From: Methyloprofundus sp.
GTDB lineage: Bacteria; Pseudomonadota; Gammaproteobacteria; Methylococcales; Methylomonadaceae
NCBI GenBank assembly: GCA_013138555.1
Contig: WTCN01000295.1
Location: 1-6,233, forward strand
Direction: 5' to 3'
DNA length: 6,233 bases
Positions 1 to 6,233 of this stretch are shown one piece after another; within the stretch, counting starts at the first letter, position 1; every line of letters begins with the position of its first letter. The notes below the pieces were generated by a model. It was not told the origin of the DNA. It ran no database searches and saw nothing but the letters and a program-made list of their open reading frames with translations. Made by a program: the position numbers and the translations under genes.

Positions 1-899
1 CCAATCAGACCAATCAAAGGGATGGAAGGATCTTCGGGGAGTGAGTATTGTTTCTGTAATGCCGCTTTATTGACCGCTTTATCAGCGAGAGTATTGACCG
101 CATAGTTTTGCGCAATAAGCGGGTCTGTTTCCGGGTTCCAGGTATCAATATCTATACCATTGATAATGCCATTGAGCTCATGATGCCGCTGGTGCAATAA
201 ACCTTCTAGGCCATAGCCATAGTCTGCCGTTTGAATTTCCAGTGCATAGTTCGGACTCACTGTGGTAATGTGGTCGGCACAGGCAATGCCCCCTTTGATA
301 AAGGAAAGCATATCATGAAACTCTAAAGCCCCAGGATGCCATAGCTGTCCGGGTAAATTCAGATTGACATAATCTTCTTTAGAAAATAGCCCTTGATACG
401 CCATATTGTGTATCGTAAATACCGTTGCAGGGCGATGCGGTTCTAATGTTAATAAAGCAGGAACCAAGCCACTTTGCCAGTCATTACAATGTACAACATC
501 GGCTTTCCAGTCTAAATAAGCGCGGTTTTGAGAAATCTCTACAGCAACCCGGCAAAAGAGGGAGAAGCGTTCTGCACTATCAGCCCAGGCATTACCAAAC
601 TCATCGGTATAAGGATTGCCAGGGCTGCCAAAATAGTCTGGGTAATCGACCAGCCAGACGATAACATCGGTATCAGGTAAGCGTGTTTCAAAAATATTCA
701 CATCACAATTATCTGTGCGTACGGTACAGCGGTATTCTACATCTTCTCCAAGTTTAAGTGCCTGGTACTTCGGTATAAGAATACGCACGTCCTGGTCTAA
801 TTCCGCTAATGCAATAGGGAGACTGCCTGCAACATCGGCAAGCCCACCTGTTTTAATTAGCGGCTGGACTTCACTACTAACAAAAAGTATTTTTTTCAT
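1..899 (-). CDS. glgA: Glycogen synthase GlgA (ADP-glucose type), N-terminal 299 codons, 3' end outside window
   Basis: Transfers glucose from ADP-glucose to the non-reducing end of alpha-1,4-glucan chains in the cytoplasm, the elongation step of bacterial glycogen synthesis. Translating the minus strand from the ATG at 899-897 gives 299 uninterrupted codons that run off the left edge. The protein opens MKKILFVSSEVQPLIKTGG. The KTGGLADV nucleotide-sugar motif lies at residues 16-23, with K16 matching E. coli K15. Further GT5 landmarks are HCNDWQ (137-142), TIHNMAYQG (162-170, H164), TTVSPNYA (212-219) and INGIDIDTWNP (246-256). This covers the whole N-terminal GT-B domain and the start of the second Rossmann domain; family members are about 475-490 residues, so roughly 180 are missing. 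The start lies 2 bases after the glgB stop (TAG 904-902) and I see no good Shine-Dalgarno, so translation is probably coupled to glgB. No frameshift or missing motif is visible in this part. Confidence 0.96.
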   Translation of the reverse strand, partial: MKKILFVSSEVQPLIKTGGLADVAGSLPIALAELDQDVRILIPKYQALKLGEDVEYRCTVRTDNCDVNIFETRLPDTDVIVWLVDYPDYFGSPGNPYTDEFGNAWADSAERFSLFCRVAVEISQNRAYLDWKADVVHCNDWQSGLVPALLTLEPHRPATVFTIHNMAYQGLFSKEDYVNLNLPGQLWHPGALEFHDMLSFIKGGIACADHITTVSPNYALEIQTADYGYGLEGLLHQRHHELNGIINGIDIDTWNPETDPLIAQNYAVNTLADKAVNKAALQKQYSLPEDPSIPLIGLI

Positions 900-901
900 A
901 A

Positions 902-3079
902 CTATCGTTTTAAGACTATGCCCGCTAAAGGAGGAATCGTTAAATTAACTGACTGATCCTGATTCATCCAGGGGGTTTCTTCAGTATAAACCTGGCCATT
1001 CCCTGTATTTGTTCCTGCATAATACTCTGAGTCAGAGTTAAAAATTTCAAAATAGGTGCCTGATTCTGGTACGCCTATACGATAGTTTTCACGCGGAACC
1101 GGAGTGAAATTTAAAATAACGATTAAAGTTTCATTTTCAGTTTTACGCGTGTAACTGATGATGGACTGCTCAACATCATGGCAATCTATCCATTCAAAGC
1201 CTTGATTATCAAAATCATGCTGAAAAAGGGCGGGGTGGTTAACATACATATGGTTCAGATCCTTAACCAGAGTATGCATACCCTGATGGAATGAATAATC
1301 CATAATATACCAGTCGAGTGCCTGATTAAAATTCCACTCGGTTCCCTGAGCAAACTCACAGCCCATAAAGAGTAATTTCTTACCTGGGTAGGTAAACATA
1401 AAGGTATAGAGCAAGCGTAAATTAGCAAACTTTTGCCATTCATCGCCAGGCATTTTACTAAGCATGGAGCCTTTGCCATGAACCACTTCATCATGCGAGA
1501 AAGGCAGCACAAAGTTTTCAGTAAAGGCGTAAAGCATACCAAAAGTCAGTTGGTCATGATGATGACGACGATGTACCGGGTCTTGCTGCATATACGATAG
1601 CATATCGTGCATCCAGCCCATATTCCACTTCATGGAAAAGCCTAGGCCGCCTGTCCAGGTAGGGCGTGTTACCTGAGGCCAGGAAGTGGATTCTTCGGCA
1701 ATCACGACCGTGCCCGGATGTTGCTCATGGGTAACGGTATTTAATTCACGTAAAAAATCGATGGCTTCTAGGTTTTCATTGCCGCCATACATATTGGGTA
1801 GCCAGTCATTTTCTTCGCGCGAATAGTCAAGATATAGCATGGAGGCAACGGCATCTACACGTAAACCATCTAGATGAAATTCTTCTATCCAGAAATAGGC
1901 GCTGGATAATAAAAAGTTTTTCACTTCGTTGCGACTGTAATTATAAATCAAAGTCCCCCAGTCACGGTGCTCACCTTTACGCGGGTCTTCATGCTCATAC
2001 AGTGAACTACCATCAAAACGTGCCAGGGCAAAATCATCTTTTGGAAAATGTGCCGGCACCCAGTCAAGAAGAACGCCAATATTGTGCTCATGACAATAAT
2101 CAACAAAGTAACGAAATTCATCGGCGTTACCGTGACGACTTGAAGGCGCAAAATAGCCTGTGGTCTGGTATCCCCAAGAAGCATCCAGTGGATGTTCGGT
2201 AATTGGTAAGAGCTCAATATGGGTAAAGCCAAGATTTTCCACATATTCAACTAATTGATGTGCTAAATCACGATAACTTAAAAAGTTACCTTGACTGTCC
2301 CGCTTCCAGGAACCTAGATGTACCTCATAGATGGACATGGCTTCGTTAAGCCAGTTGTGCTTAATACGCTTATCAATCCAGTGCTTATCCTTCCATTGAT
2401 AGCCTTCTTCATTAACCACCGATGAGGCGGTTTGTGGGCGAAATTCAAACTGCTGCCCATAAGGGTCAGTTTTGGTATGAATTTGCTGGGTATCACGATT
2501 AAGAATTTCGAATTTATACAAACAACCGACAGCTAAGCCCGGAATAAAGATTTCCCAGATACCACTGCCACCTAAACTTCTCATCGGGTGACAGCGGCCA
2601 TCCCAGTTATTGTATTCGGAAACAATACTGACACGACCGGCATTAGGTGCCCAGACGGTAAATAGGACACCACTGATACCTTCGATAGTATGTAAATGTG
2701 CACCTAATTTTTTATAGATATGCCAATGCCGGCCTTCGGAAAATAAATGCTGATCAAATTCGGGAAGCTGAGTGCCAAAAGCATAAGGGTCGTATTGTTC
2801 GTAATAGAGTCCCGACTTATCAGTAATCTCGAATTGATAATGTTTTTCTAGTGTTTTTGGAACAGTATTAGTTTGAAAAAAATCTGTACCAGCAATGCGT
2901 TGCATCGCAACTTTCTGACCAACAATACTGACGGTTTCAGCGTTGGGCAAATAAGCGGTTATCGTTGTTTTATTTCTATTAGTATGCCGCCCCAATACTG
3001 AAAAAGGGTCGTGATGCTTTGCTTCCGCTATTTTTATTAAATCAGAGTTAAGCGGGTTTTTTTTTACTGGCTTCTTCAT
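902..3079 (-). CDS. glgB: 1,4-alpha-glucan branching enzyme GlgB (GH13)
   Basis: Cuts alpha-1,4-glucan chains and re-attaches the segment through an alpha-1,6 bond, making the branches of glycogen. The 725 residues match the usual length (E. coli 728). Approximate domain order: N1 module (1-115), CBM48 module (about 120-225, with VWAPNAGRVSIV and YNNWDGRCHPM), GH13 barrel (about 230-615) and C-terminal beta domain (620-725, ending PPLAGIVLKR). Barrel landmarks are YEVHLGSW (251-258), LLPITEHP (290-297), LLDWVPAHFP (337-346), LDGLRVDAV (403-411), IAEESTSWP (460-468) and LPFSHDEVVHGKGSM (525-539). Predicted catalytic residues are nucleophile D409, acid/base E462 and D530, with the same spacing as E. 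coli D405/E458/D526. The ATG at 3079 follows AGAGG (3093-3089) at a 9-base spacing. It is the first gene of the minus-strand group, with glgA starting 2 bases after its stop. A run of nine A covers codons 6-8. The gene appears intact. Confidence 0.98.
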   Translation of the reverse strand: MKKPVKKNPLNSDLIKIAEAKHHDPFSVLGRHTNRNKTTITAYLPNAETVSIVGQKVAMQRIAGTDFFQTNTVPKTLEKHYQFEITDKSGLYYEQYDPYAFGTQLPEFDQHLFSEGRHWHIYKKLGAHLHTIEGISGVLFTVWAPNAGRVSIVSEYNNWDGRCHPMRSLGGSGIWEIFIPGLAVGCLYKFEILNRDTQQIHTKTDPYGQQFEFRPQTASSVVNEEGYQWKDKHWIDKRIKHNWLNEAMSIYEVHLGSWKRDSQGNFLSYRDLAHQLVEYVENLGFTHIELLPITEHPLDASWGYQTTGYFAPSSRHGNADEFRYFVDYCHEHNIGVLLDWVPAHFPKDDFALARFDGSSLYEHEDPRKGEHRDWGTLIYNYSRNEVKNFLLSSAYFWIEEFHLDGLRVDAVASMLYLDYSREENDWLPNMYGGNENLEAIDFLRELNTVTHEQHPGTVVIAEESTSWPQVTRPTWTGGLGFSMKWNMGWMHDMLSYMQQDPVHRRHHHDQLTFGMLYAFTENFVLPFSHDEVVHGKGSMLSKMPGDEWQKFANLRLLYTFMFTYPGKKLLFMGCEFAQGTEWNFNQALDWYIMDYSFHQGMHTLVKDLNHMYVNHPALFQHDFDNQGFEWIDCHDVEQSIISYTRKTENETLIVILNFTPVPRENYRIGVPESGTYFEIFNSDSEYYAGTNTGNGQVYTEETPWMNQDQSVNLTIPPLAGIVLKR

Positions 3080-3088
3080 ATTACAGTG

Positions 3089-3093
3089 CCTCT
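3089..3093 (-). promoter_or_regulatory. Ribosome binding site of glgB
   Basis: AGAGG on the minus strand, 9 bases before the ATG at 3079. It supports this start, which also gives a normal-length GlgB N-terminus. Confidence 0.7.
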
Positions 3094-3102
3094 GTGTGAT
3101 AG

Positions 3103-3131
3103 AATATGTTTTCAGAGTAGAATAGTAACAA
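3103..3131 (-). promoter_or_regulatory. Candidate sigma70-like promoter for glgBA
   Basis: On the minus strand TTGTTA (3131-3126) and CATATT (3108-3103) are separated by 17 bases, each matching 4 of 6 consensus positions. Transcription would start near 3097 and give a short leader of about 18 bases containing the AGAGG site. In DNA this AT-rich such matches arise easily by chance, so this is only a candidate. Confidence 0.3.
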
Positions 3132-3136
3132 ATAAA
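3109..3136 (+). promoter_or_regulatory. Candidate sigma70-like promoter for glgC operon
   Basis: TTTTCA (3109-3114) and AATAAA (3131-3136) lie 16 bases apart, each with 4 of 6 consensus matches. This would overlap the candidate glgB promoter on the other strand and leave a leader of roughly 45 bases before glgC. Other AT-rich hexamers nearby are nearly as good, so confidence is low. Confidence 0.2.
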
Positions 3137-3156
3137 AGACGAAAAGTAATAGCCTA

Positions 3157-3179
3157 ATTAATAAAAGCATTAATAAAAG
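3157..3179 (+). repeat. Two direct copies of ATTAATAAAAG in the glgC leader
   Basis: ATTAATAAAAG occurs at 3157-3167 and again at 3169-3179, separated by a single C, giving a 12-base period. The shared core AATAAAAG also occurs a third time at 3131-3138. The second copy runs into the glgC ribosome binding site. It may be a small tandem duplication or a binding site for a regulator; its function is unknown. Confidence 0.8.
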
Positions 3180-3183
3180 AGGA
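3178..3183 (+). promoter_or_regulatory. Ribosome binding site of glgC, possible CsrA-type GGA site
   Basis: AGAGGA lies 5 bases before the glgC ATG at 3189 and fixes the start. Its GGA sits in AAAAGAGGATAT, which shares 8 of 12 positions with the CsrA/RsmA consensus RUACARGGAUGU as I recall it. In E. coli CsrA represses glgC by binding over its ribosome binding site, so a similar control is conceivable, but one GGA in a Shine-Dalgarno is weak evidence. The second direct repeat ends inside this site. Confidence 0.7.
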
Positions 3184-3188
3184 TATCA

Positions 3189-4469
3189 ATGTCAAATTCA
3201 GAACCACAACATCATGATCGTTTTGTGAGCCATTTAACACGTAACACTATCGCTTTAATTTTAGCAGGAGGACGTGGTTCCCGACTGAAAAATATGACCG
3301 ATTGGCGCGCAAAACCAGCTGTTCCCTTTGGTGGCAAGTTTCGAATTATTGATTTCCCGTTATCAAATTGCATTAACTCAGGTATTCGTAAAGTCGGTGT
3401 TTTAACCCAATATAAATCTGATTCTCTGATTCGCCATTTGCAGCAAGGATGGGGGTTTATGCGTGGTGAGTTTGGCGAATATGTCGACTTAATGCCAGCA
3501 CAGCAACGGCTGAGTGATGAATCATGGTATCAAGGTACGGCAGATGCCATTTTCCAGAACATTGATATTTTACGTAGTCGTGCGCCTGATCATATCGTTA
3601 TTTTGGCAGGTGACCATATATATAAAATGGACTACGGCGCGATGTTAGCGGATCATGTAGAGCAAAATGCTGACTTAACCATTGGTTGTCTGGAAGTGTC
3701 TTTAGACGAAGCGAAAGACTTTGGCGTCATGCATGTCGATGAAAACCGACGTGTTAAAGCCTTTGTAGAAAAACCTGAAAATCCGCCGACTATGCCAGGT
3801 AAAGATGACCGGTCTTTAGCGTCGATGGGTATTTATATTTTTAATACCGACTTTTTATTCGAACAGTTATTAAAAGATGCGGATACACCAGGGTCTACCC
3901 ATGATTTTGGTCATGATATTATTCCATCGGTTATTGCTAGCTATAATGTCAATGCTTACCCATTTCTGGATTTACAAAGTGGCGAACAAAGCTATTGGCG
4001 TGATGTCGGTACAATCGATGCGTATTGGTCAGCAAATATGGAATTGATTGGGGTTAAGCCAGACCTTAATTTATATGATCAAACCTGGCCTATCTGGACG
4101 CATCAGGCACAAACACCACCCGCAAAATTTGTCTTTGATGACGATGATAGAAGAGGCGAGGCGATTGATTCAATGGTTTCAGGTGGCTGTGTTATATCGG
4201 GTTCTACTATCAGGCATTCACTGGTATTTTCGAATGTTAGGGTCAATTCCTATAGCACAGTAACGGATTCTTTACTTTTACCTGAGGTAAATATCGCCAG
4301 ACATTGCCGTATTACTAGAGCCATTATTGAAAAAGGCTGTCAGATTCCTGAAGGCACTGTGATCGGTGAAGATCGTGAAGAGGATGAAAAGCGCTTTCAC
4401 GTCAGCCCAGGGGGCGTTGTATTGGTAACACCGGATATGCTGGGGCAACAAAGGCATTATGTCAGGTAA
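3189..4469 (+). CDS. glgC: Glucose-1-phosphate adenylyltransferase GlgC (ADP-glucose pyrophosphorylase)
   Basis: Makes ADP-glucose and pyrophosphate from ATP and glucose-1-phosphate, the committed and usually allosterically controlled step of bacterial glycogen synthesis. The 426 residues compare with 431 in E. coli. The N-terminal nucleotidyltransferase domain shows LILAGGRGSRL (23-33), RAKPAVPFGGKFRIIDFPLS (40-59), WYQGTADA (113-120), LAGDHIYKMDY (139-149), FVEKP (192-196), ASMGIYIF (211-218) and YWRDVGTIDAYW (269-280). Y114, D142 and K195 align with the E. coli residues used for ATP binding, catalysis and glucose-1-phosphate binding. The C-terminal left-handed beta-helix runs from about 325 to 395 (SGGCVISGS, LLLPEV, IPEGTVIGE). 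The start follows AGAGGA (3178-3183) at 5 bases. The last 11 bases overlap the next gene. Positions matching the E. coli effector site differ (W39, P46, S130, K382), so regulation may differ although the catalytic function is clear. Confidence 0.98.
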   Translation: MSNSEPQHHDRFVSHLTRNTIALILAGGRGSRLKNMTDWRAKPAVPFGGKFRIIDFPLSNCINSGIRKVGVLTQYKSDSLIRHLQQGWGFMRGEFGEYVDLMPAQQRLSDESWYQGTADAIFQNIDILRSRAPDHIVILAGDHIYKMDYGAMLADHVEQNADLTIGCLEVSLDEAKDFGVMHVDENRRVKAFVEKPENPPTMPGKDDRSLASMGIYIFNTDFLFEQLLKDADTPGSTHDFGHDIIPSVIASYNVNAYPFLDLQSGEQSYWRDVGTIDAYWSANMELIGVKPDLNLYDQTWPIWTHQAQTPPAKFVFDDDDRRGEAIDSMVSGGCVISGSTIRHSLVFSNVRVNSYSTVTDSLLLPEVNIARHCRITRAIIEKGCQIPEGTVIGEDREEDEKRFHVSPGGVVLVTPDMLGQQRHYVR

Positions 4470-6147
4470 TAAAAAAATTAAACTGGTATTATGCTGGCAT
4501 ATGCACCAGCCTGAATACCGGGATCTGAAAACAGGTGAGTTTCAATTGCCATGGACCTATCTACATGTTATTAAAGACTATGTCGATATGGTCGCTCACC
4601 TGGAAGATGAGCCTAAAGCAAAAGCAGTGATTAATTTTGCTCCGATTTTATTGGAGCAAATAGAGGACTATGCACAGCAGCTTAATGGCTATTTGCATGA
4701 TAAAACGGTCATAAAGGATTCTTTATTAGCAGCACTGGTGATGCCTGATATCCCGAGTGATGTGGAAGAAAGGCTAGAACTTATCAGTTATTGCTTACGT
4801 GCTAATCGTGAGCAGCAAATTGACCGCTATCCTGCATTCAGTCATTTAGCACAAATGGCTGAATGGGTGCAGGGGCATGGTGATGCAGCTAAATATATAA
4901 ATTCACAATTTATTGCCGATTTATTAGTCTGGTATCATCTTGTCTGGATGGGTGAAACCGTTAAATTGACAGACCCTAGAATACAGCGTTTAATTGCCAA
5001 AGGGGCTAATTACACTTTACATGAGCGTATTGAAATTGTAGAAGTGATCAATGAGCTACTTGCAAAAGTTATTCTGCGTTATAAAACACTTGCTCAAAAA
5101 GGGCGCATAGAAATTTCTGTTACGCCTTATGCGCACCCTATTGTGCCTTTGATGCTGGATTTGAATTCAACTTATGAAGCAATGCCAGAAGCACCGATGC
5201 CTGCACTGAATACCTACCCTGGTGGGGAAGAACGGGTCAAATGGCATATTCAGCAAGGTTTAAAAACCTTTAAAGATTTTTTCGATTTTACACCGCAAGG
5301 TTGCTGGCCCTCCGAAGGAGCGGTCAGTGAAGCAACCTTGAAAATTCTCGGCGAAGCTGGTTTTAGCTGGGCAGCGACAGGTGGGCAGGTATTACGTAAT
5401 AGCCTGAATGCCTCGGAAGAATCTGCTGAAACGAGTATACATCATCCTTTTCAGCTACAAGAAACAACCATTCCCTGCTTTTTTCGGGATGATGGTTTAT
5501 CGGATTTAATTGGTTTTAAGTATTCAAAATGGCATGCTGATCATGCCGTGGATGATTTAATTCACCATATAGAGACTATTGCAGGGCATGAATCAGCCGA
5601 TAGCGTTATATCCATTATTATGGATGGTGAAAATGCATGGGAGCATTACCCCGAAAATGGTTATCATTTTTTAAGTGGCTTATATAAACGTCTGGCTGAG
5701 CATTCGGATATTGAACTGACGACTTTTTCAGCATGTCTGGAAAATAAAGTAGAAGTTAAAGAATTAGATAATCTGATGGCAGGGAGTTGGGTTTATGGTA
5801 CTTTCTCAACCTGGATTGGAGATACCGATAAAAACCGTGGCTGGGATATGTTAGGGGATGTAAAAAAATGTTTTGACAAAGTAGTGGCAACAGGTTGCTT
5901 ATCAACAGAGCAGCTGCTTGAAGCTGAATTTCAGCTGGCTGTTTGTGAAGGGTCTGACTGGTTCTGGTGGTTTGGAGATTATAATCCGGGTCACGCCGTT
6001 AGCAGTTTTGAAAAACAATATCGGCTCAATTTAGCAAATTTATATCGATTACTCGGTGAACAAGCACCGGCTTATTTGTCCTTGTCTTTTACACAAGGAT
6101 CTGGAACACCTGCTATGGGTGGTACAATGCGCAAAGGCACAGACTAA
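4459..6147 (+). CDS. Glycoside hydrolase family 57 protein (alpha-amylase-like, exact activity unknown)
   Basis: A 562-residue cytoplasmic protein, with no signal peptide or membrane segment visible, of the GH57 type (alpha-amylase/alpha-mannosidase-like COG group). GH57 enzymes act on alpha-glucans with retention, including amylases, 4-alpha-glucanotransferases and branching enzymes, so the substrate class is likely but the reaction is not settled. Visible landmarks: CWHMHQPEY (12-20), the family's HxHQP region; TPYAHPIVPLM (222-232); GCWPSEGAVSE (281-291), in which E286 is the likely nucleophile; IIMDGENAWEHYPENG (386-401), in which D389 is the likely acid/base; and GSDWFWWFGDYNPGH (498-512). 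A Gly-rich tail follows about residue 545. The ATG at 4459 lies inside the end of glgC in another frame (11-base overlap), with only a weak AAGG (4451-4454) upstream, so coupling to glgC translation is likely. malQ begins 3 bases after its stop. I infer a role in glycogen or maltodextrin trimming, not demonstrated by sequence. Confidence 0.9.
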   Translation: MSGNKKIKLVLCWHMHQPEYRDLKTGEFQLPWTYLHVIKDYVDMVAHLEDEPKAKAVINFAPILLEQIEDYAQQLNGYLHDKTVIKDSLLAALVMPDIPSDVEERLELISYCLRANREQQIDRYPAFSHLAQMAEWVQGHGDAAKYINSQFIADLLVWYHLVWMGETVKLTDPRIQRLIAKGANYTLHERIEIVEVINELLAKVILRYKTLAQKGRIEISVTPYAHPIVPLMLDLNSTYEAMPEAPMPALNTYPGGEERVKWHIQQGLKTFKDFFDFTPQGCWPSEGAVSEATLKILGEAGFSWAATGGQVLRNSLNASEESAETSIHHPFQLQETTIPCFFRDDGLSDLIGFKYSKWHADHAVDDLIHHIETIAGHESADSVISIIMDGENAWEHYPENGYHFLSGLYKRLAEHSDIELTTFSACLENKVEVKELDNLMAGSWVYGTFSTWIGDTDKNRGWDMLGDVKKCFDKVVATGCLSTEQLLEAEFQLAVCEGSDWFWWFGDYNPGHAVSSFEKQYRLNLANLYRLLGEQAPAYLSLSFTQGSGTPAMGGTMRKGTD

Positions 6148-6150
6148 AAA

Positions 6151-6233
6151 ATGGAAAAAAAGGAAGATAATTTATTAGCTCATCGACGCGCTGGCGTGTT
6201 GTTACATATTACATCATTACCGAATGAAAATGG
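6151..6233 (+). CDS. malQ: 4-alpha-glucanotransferase MalQ (GH77), first 27 codons, 3' end outside window
   Basis: Only the N-terminus is present: MEKKEDNLLAHRRAGVLLHI followed by TSLPNEN. The RRAGVLLHITSLP segment (residues 12-24) is the characteristic start of GH77 4-alpha-glucanotransferases (amylomaltase, disproportionating enzyme), which move alpha-1,4-glucan segments between maltodextrins and release glucose. The frame is the same as that of the upstream GH57 gene, whose TAA is at 6145-6147, so the start cannot lie further upstream; the ATG at 6151 is the natural choice. There is no clear Shine-Dalgarno, and the 3-base gap suggests coupled translation in an operon with glgC and the GH57 gene. 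The assignment rests on a short but distinctive motif and on context; the catalytic domain is outside the window and the gene's integrity cannot be judged. Confidence 0.85.
   Translation, partial: MEKKEDNLLAHRRAGVLLHITSLPNEN

Larger units (their letters stand above)
3080..3188. promoter_or_regulatory. Divergent intergenic region between glgB and glgC
   Basis: This 109-base, strongly AT-rich gap separates the start codons of glgB (minus) and glgC (plus). It is the only non-coding stretch longer than a few bases in the window, so the promoters of both groups most likely lie here. It contains the two ribosome binding sites, weak sigma70-like hexamers on both strands, and three copies of AATAAAAG. 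I see no terminator-like hairpin or obvious riboswitch. The divergent layout would allow joint control of GlgB/GlgA and GlgC by one regulator, but no known operator is recognisable. Confidence 0.75.

Noticed and set aside
425..948. Two plus-strand open frames (425-664 and 715-948) opposite glgA
   Set aside because: They lie antisense to a clear glgA reading frame, resemble no known protein and have no convincing ribosome binding site; they are shadows of the real gene.
1255..2496. Four short open frames within glgB (1255-1542, 1948-2250 and 2314-2496 minus; 2002-2202 plus)
   Set aside because: All lie inside the intact 725-residue GlgB frame, which carries every family motif; the alternative translations show no recognisable domain.
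4048..4263. 71-residue plus-strand open frame within glgC
   Set aside because: It is an out-of-frame reading of glgC, including the start of its beta-helix region, with no recognisable features.
4442..4469. Frameshift or sequencing error at the glgC end, given the overlap with the next gene
   Set aside because: GlgC is close to normal length and keeps its C-terminal LVTPDML segment, and the GH57 protein starts normally shortly before its HxHQP region, so an ordinary 11-base overlap explains it.
4459..6147. GH57 protein as a second glycogen branching enzyme
   Set aside because: GH57 branching enzymes exist, but the motifs I can see do not distinguish them from GH57 amylases or transferases, and a complete GH13 GlgB is already present. 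I left the activity open.

Overview
The window is a cluster of bacterial glycogen and alpha-glucan genes in two divergent groups. All five genes are related by pathway. Three are complete (glgB, glgC, a GH57 glycoside hydrolase) and two run off the window ends (glgA at the left, malQ at the right). I see no RNA gene, mobile element, CRISPR array or sign of recent transfer. The moderate-to-low GC content, the protein sequences and the gene order suggest a gammaproteobacterium. A methanotroph-type (Methylococcales-like) host is my best guess from general resemblance, not a proven assignment.

Layout: on the minus strand, glgB (3079 to 902) is followed after 2 bases by glgA (899 to beyond position 1). 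On the plus strand, glgC (3189-4469) overlaps the GH57 gene (4459-6147) by 11 bases, and malQ starts 3 bases further on (6151 to beyond 6233). The 109-base gap at 3080-3188 is the only sizeable non-coding DNA. It must hold the start signals for both groups unless they are read from outside the window.

How the genes work together: GlgC makes ADP-glucose from glucose-1-phosphate and ATP, GlgA adds the glucose to alpha-1,4 chains, and GlgB introduces alpha-1,6 branches. The GH57 enzyme and MalQ probably trim or rearrange alpha-1,4-glucans and maltodextrins, so the plus-strand group mixes precursor supply with glucan remodelling.

Points most worth a second look: (1) GlgC keeps its catalytic residues but differs at several positions that bind the activator and inhibitor in E. 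coli GlgC (K39 to W, H46 to P, R130 to S, R386 to K), which suggests different allosteric control; (2) the shared gap carries three copies of AATAAAAG, two of them inside an 11-base tandem-like repeat that runs into the glgC ribosome binding site; (3) a GH57 enzyme of unknown specificity is translationally linked to glgC; (4) glgB has a run of nine A near its start. I find no wholly new system; the cluster is a recognisable glycogen locus with some unusual details.
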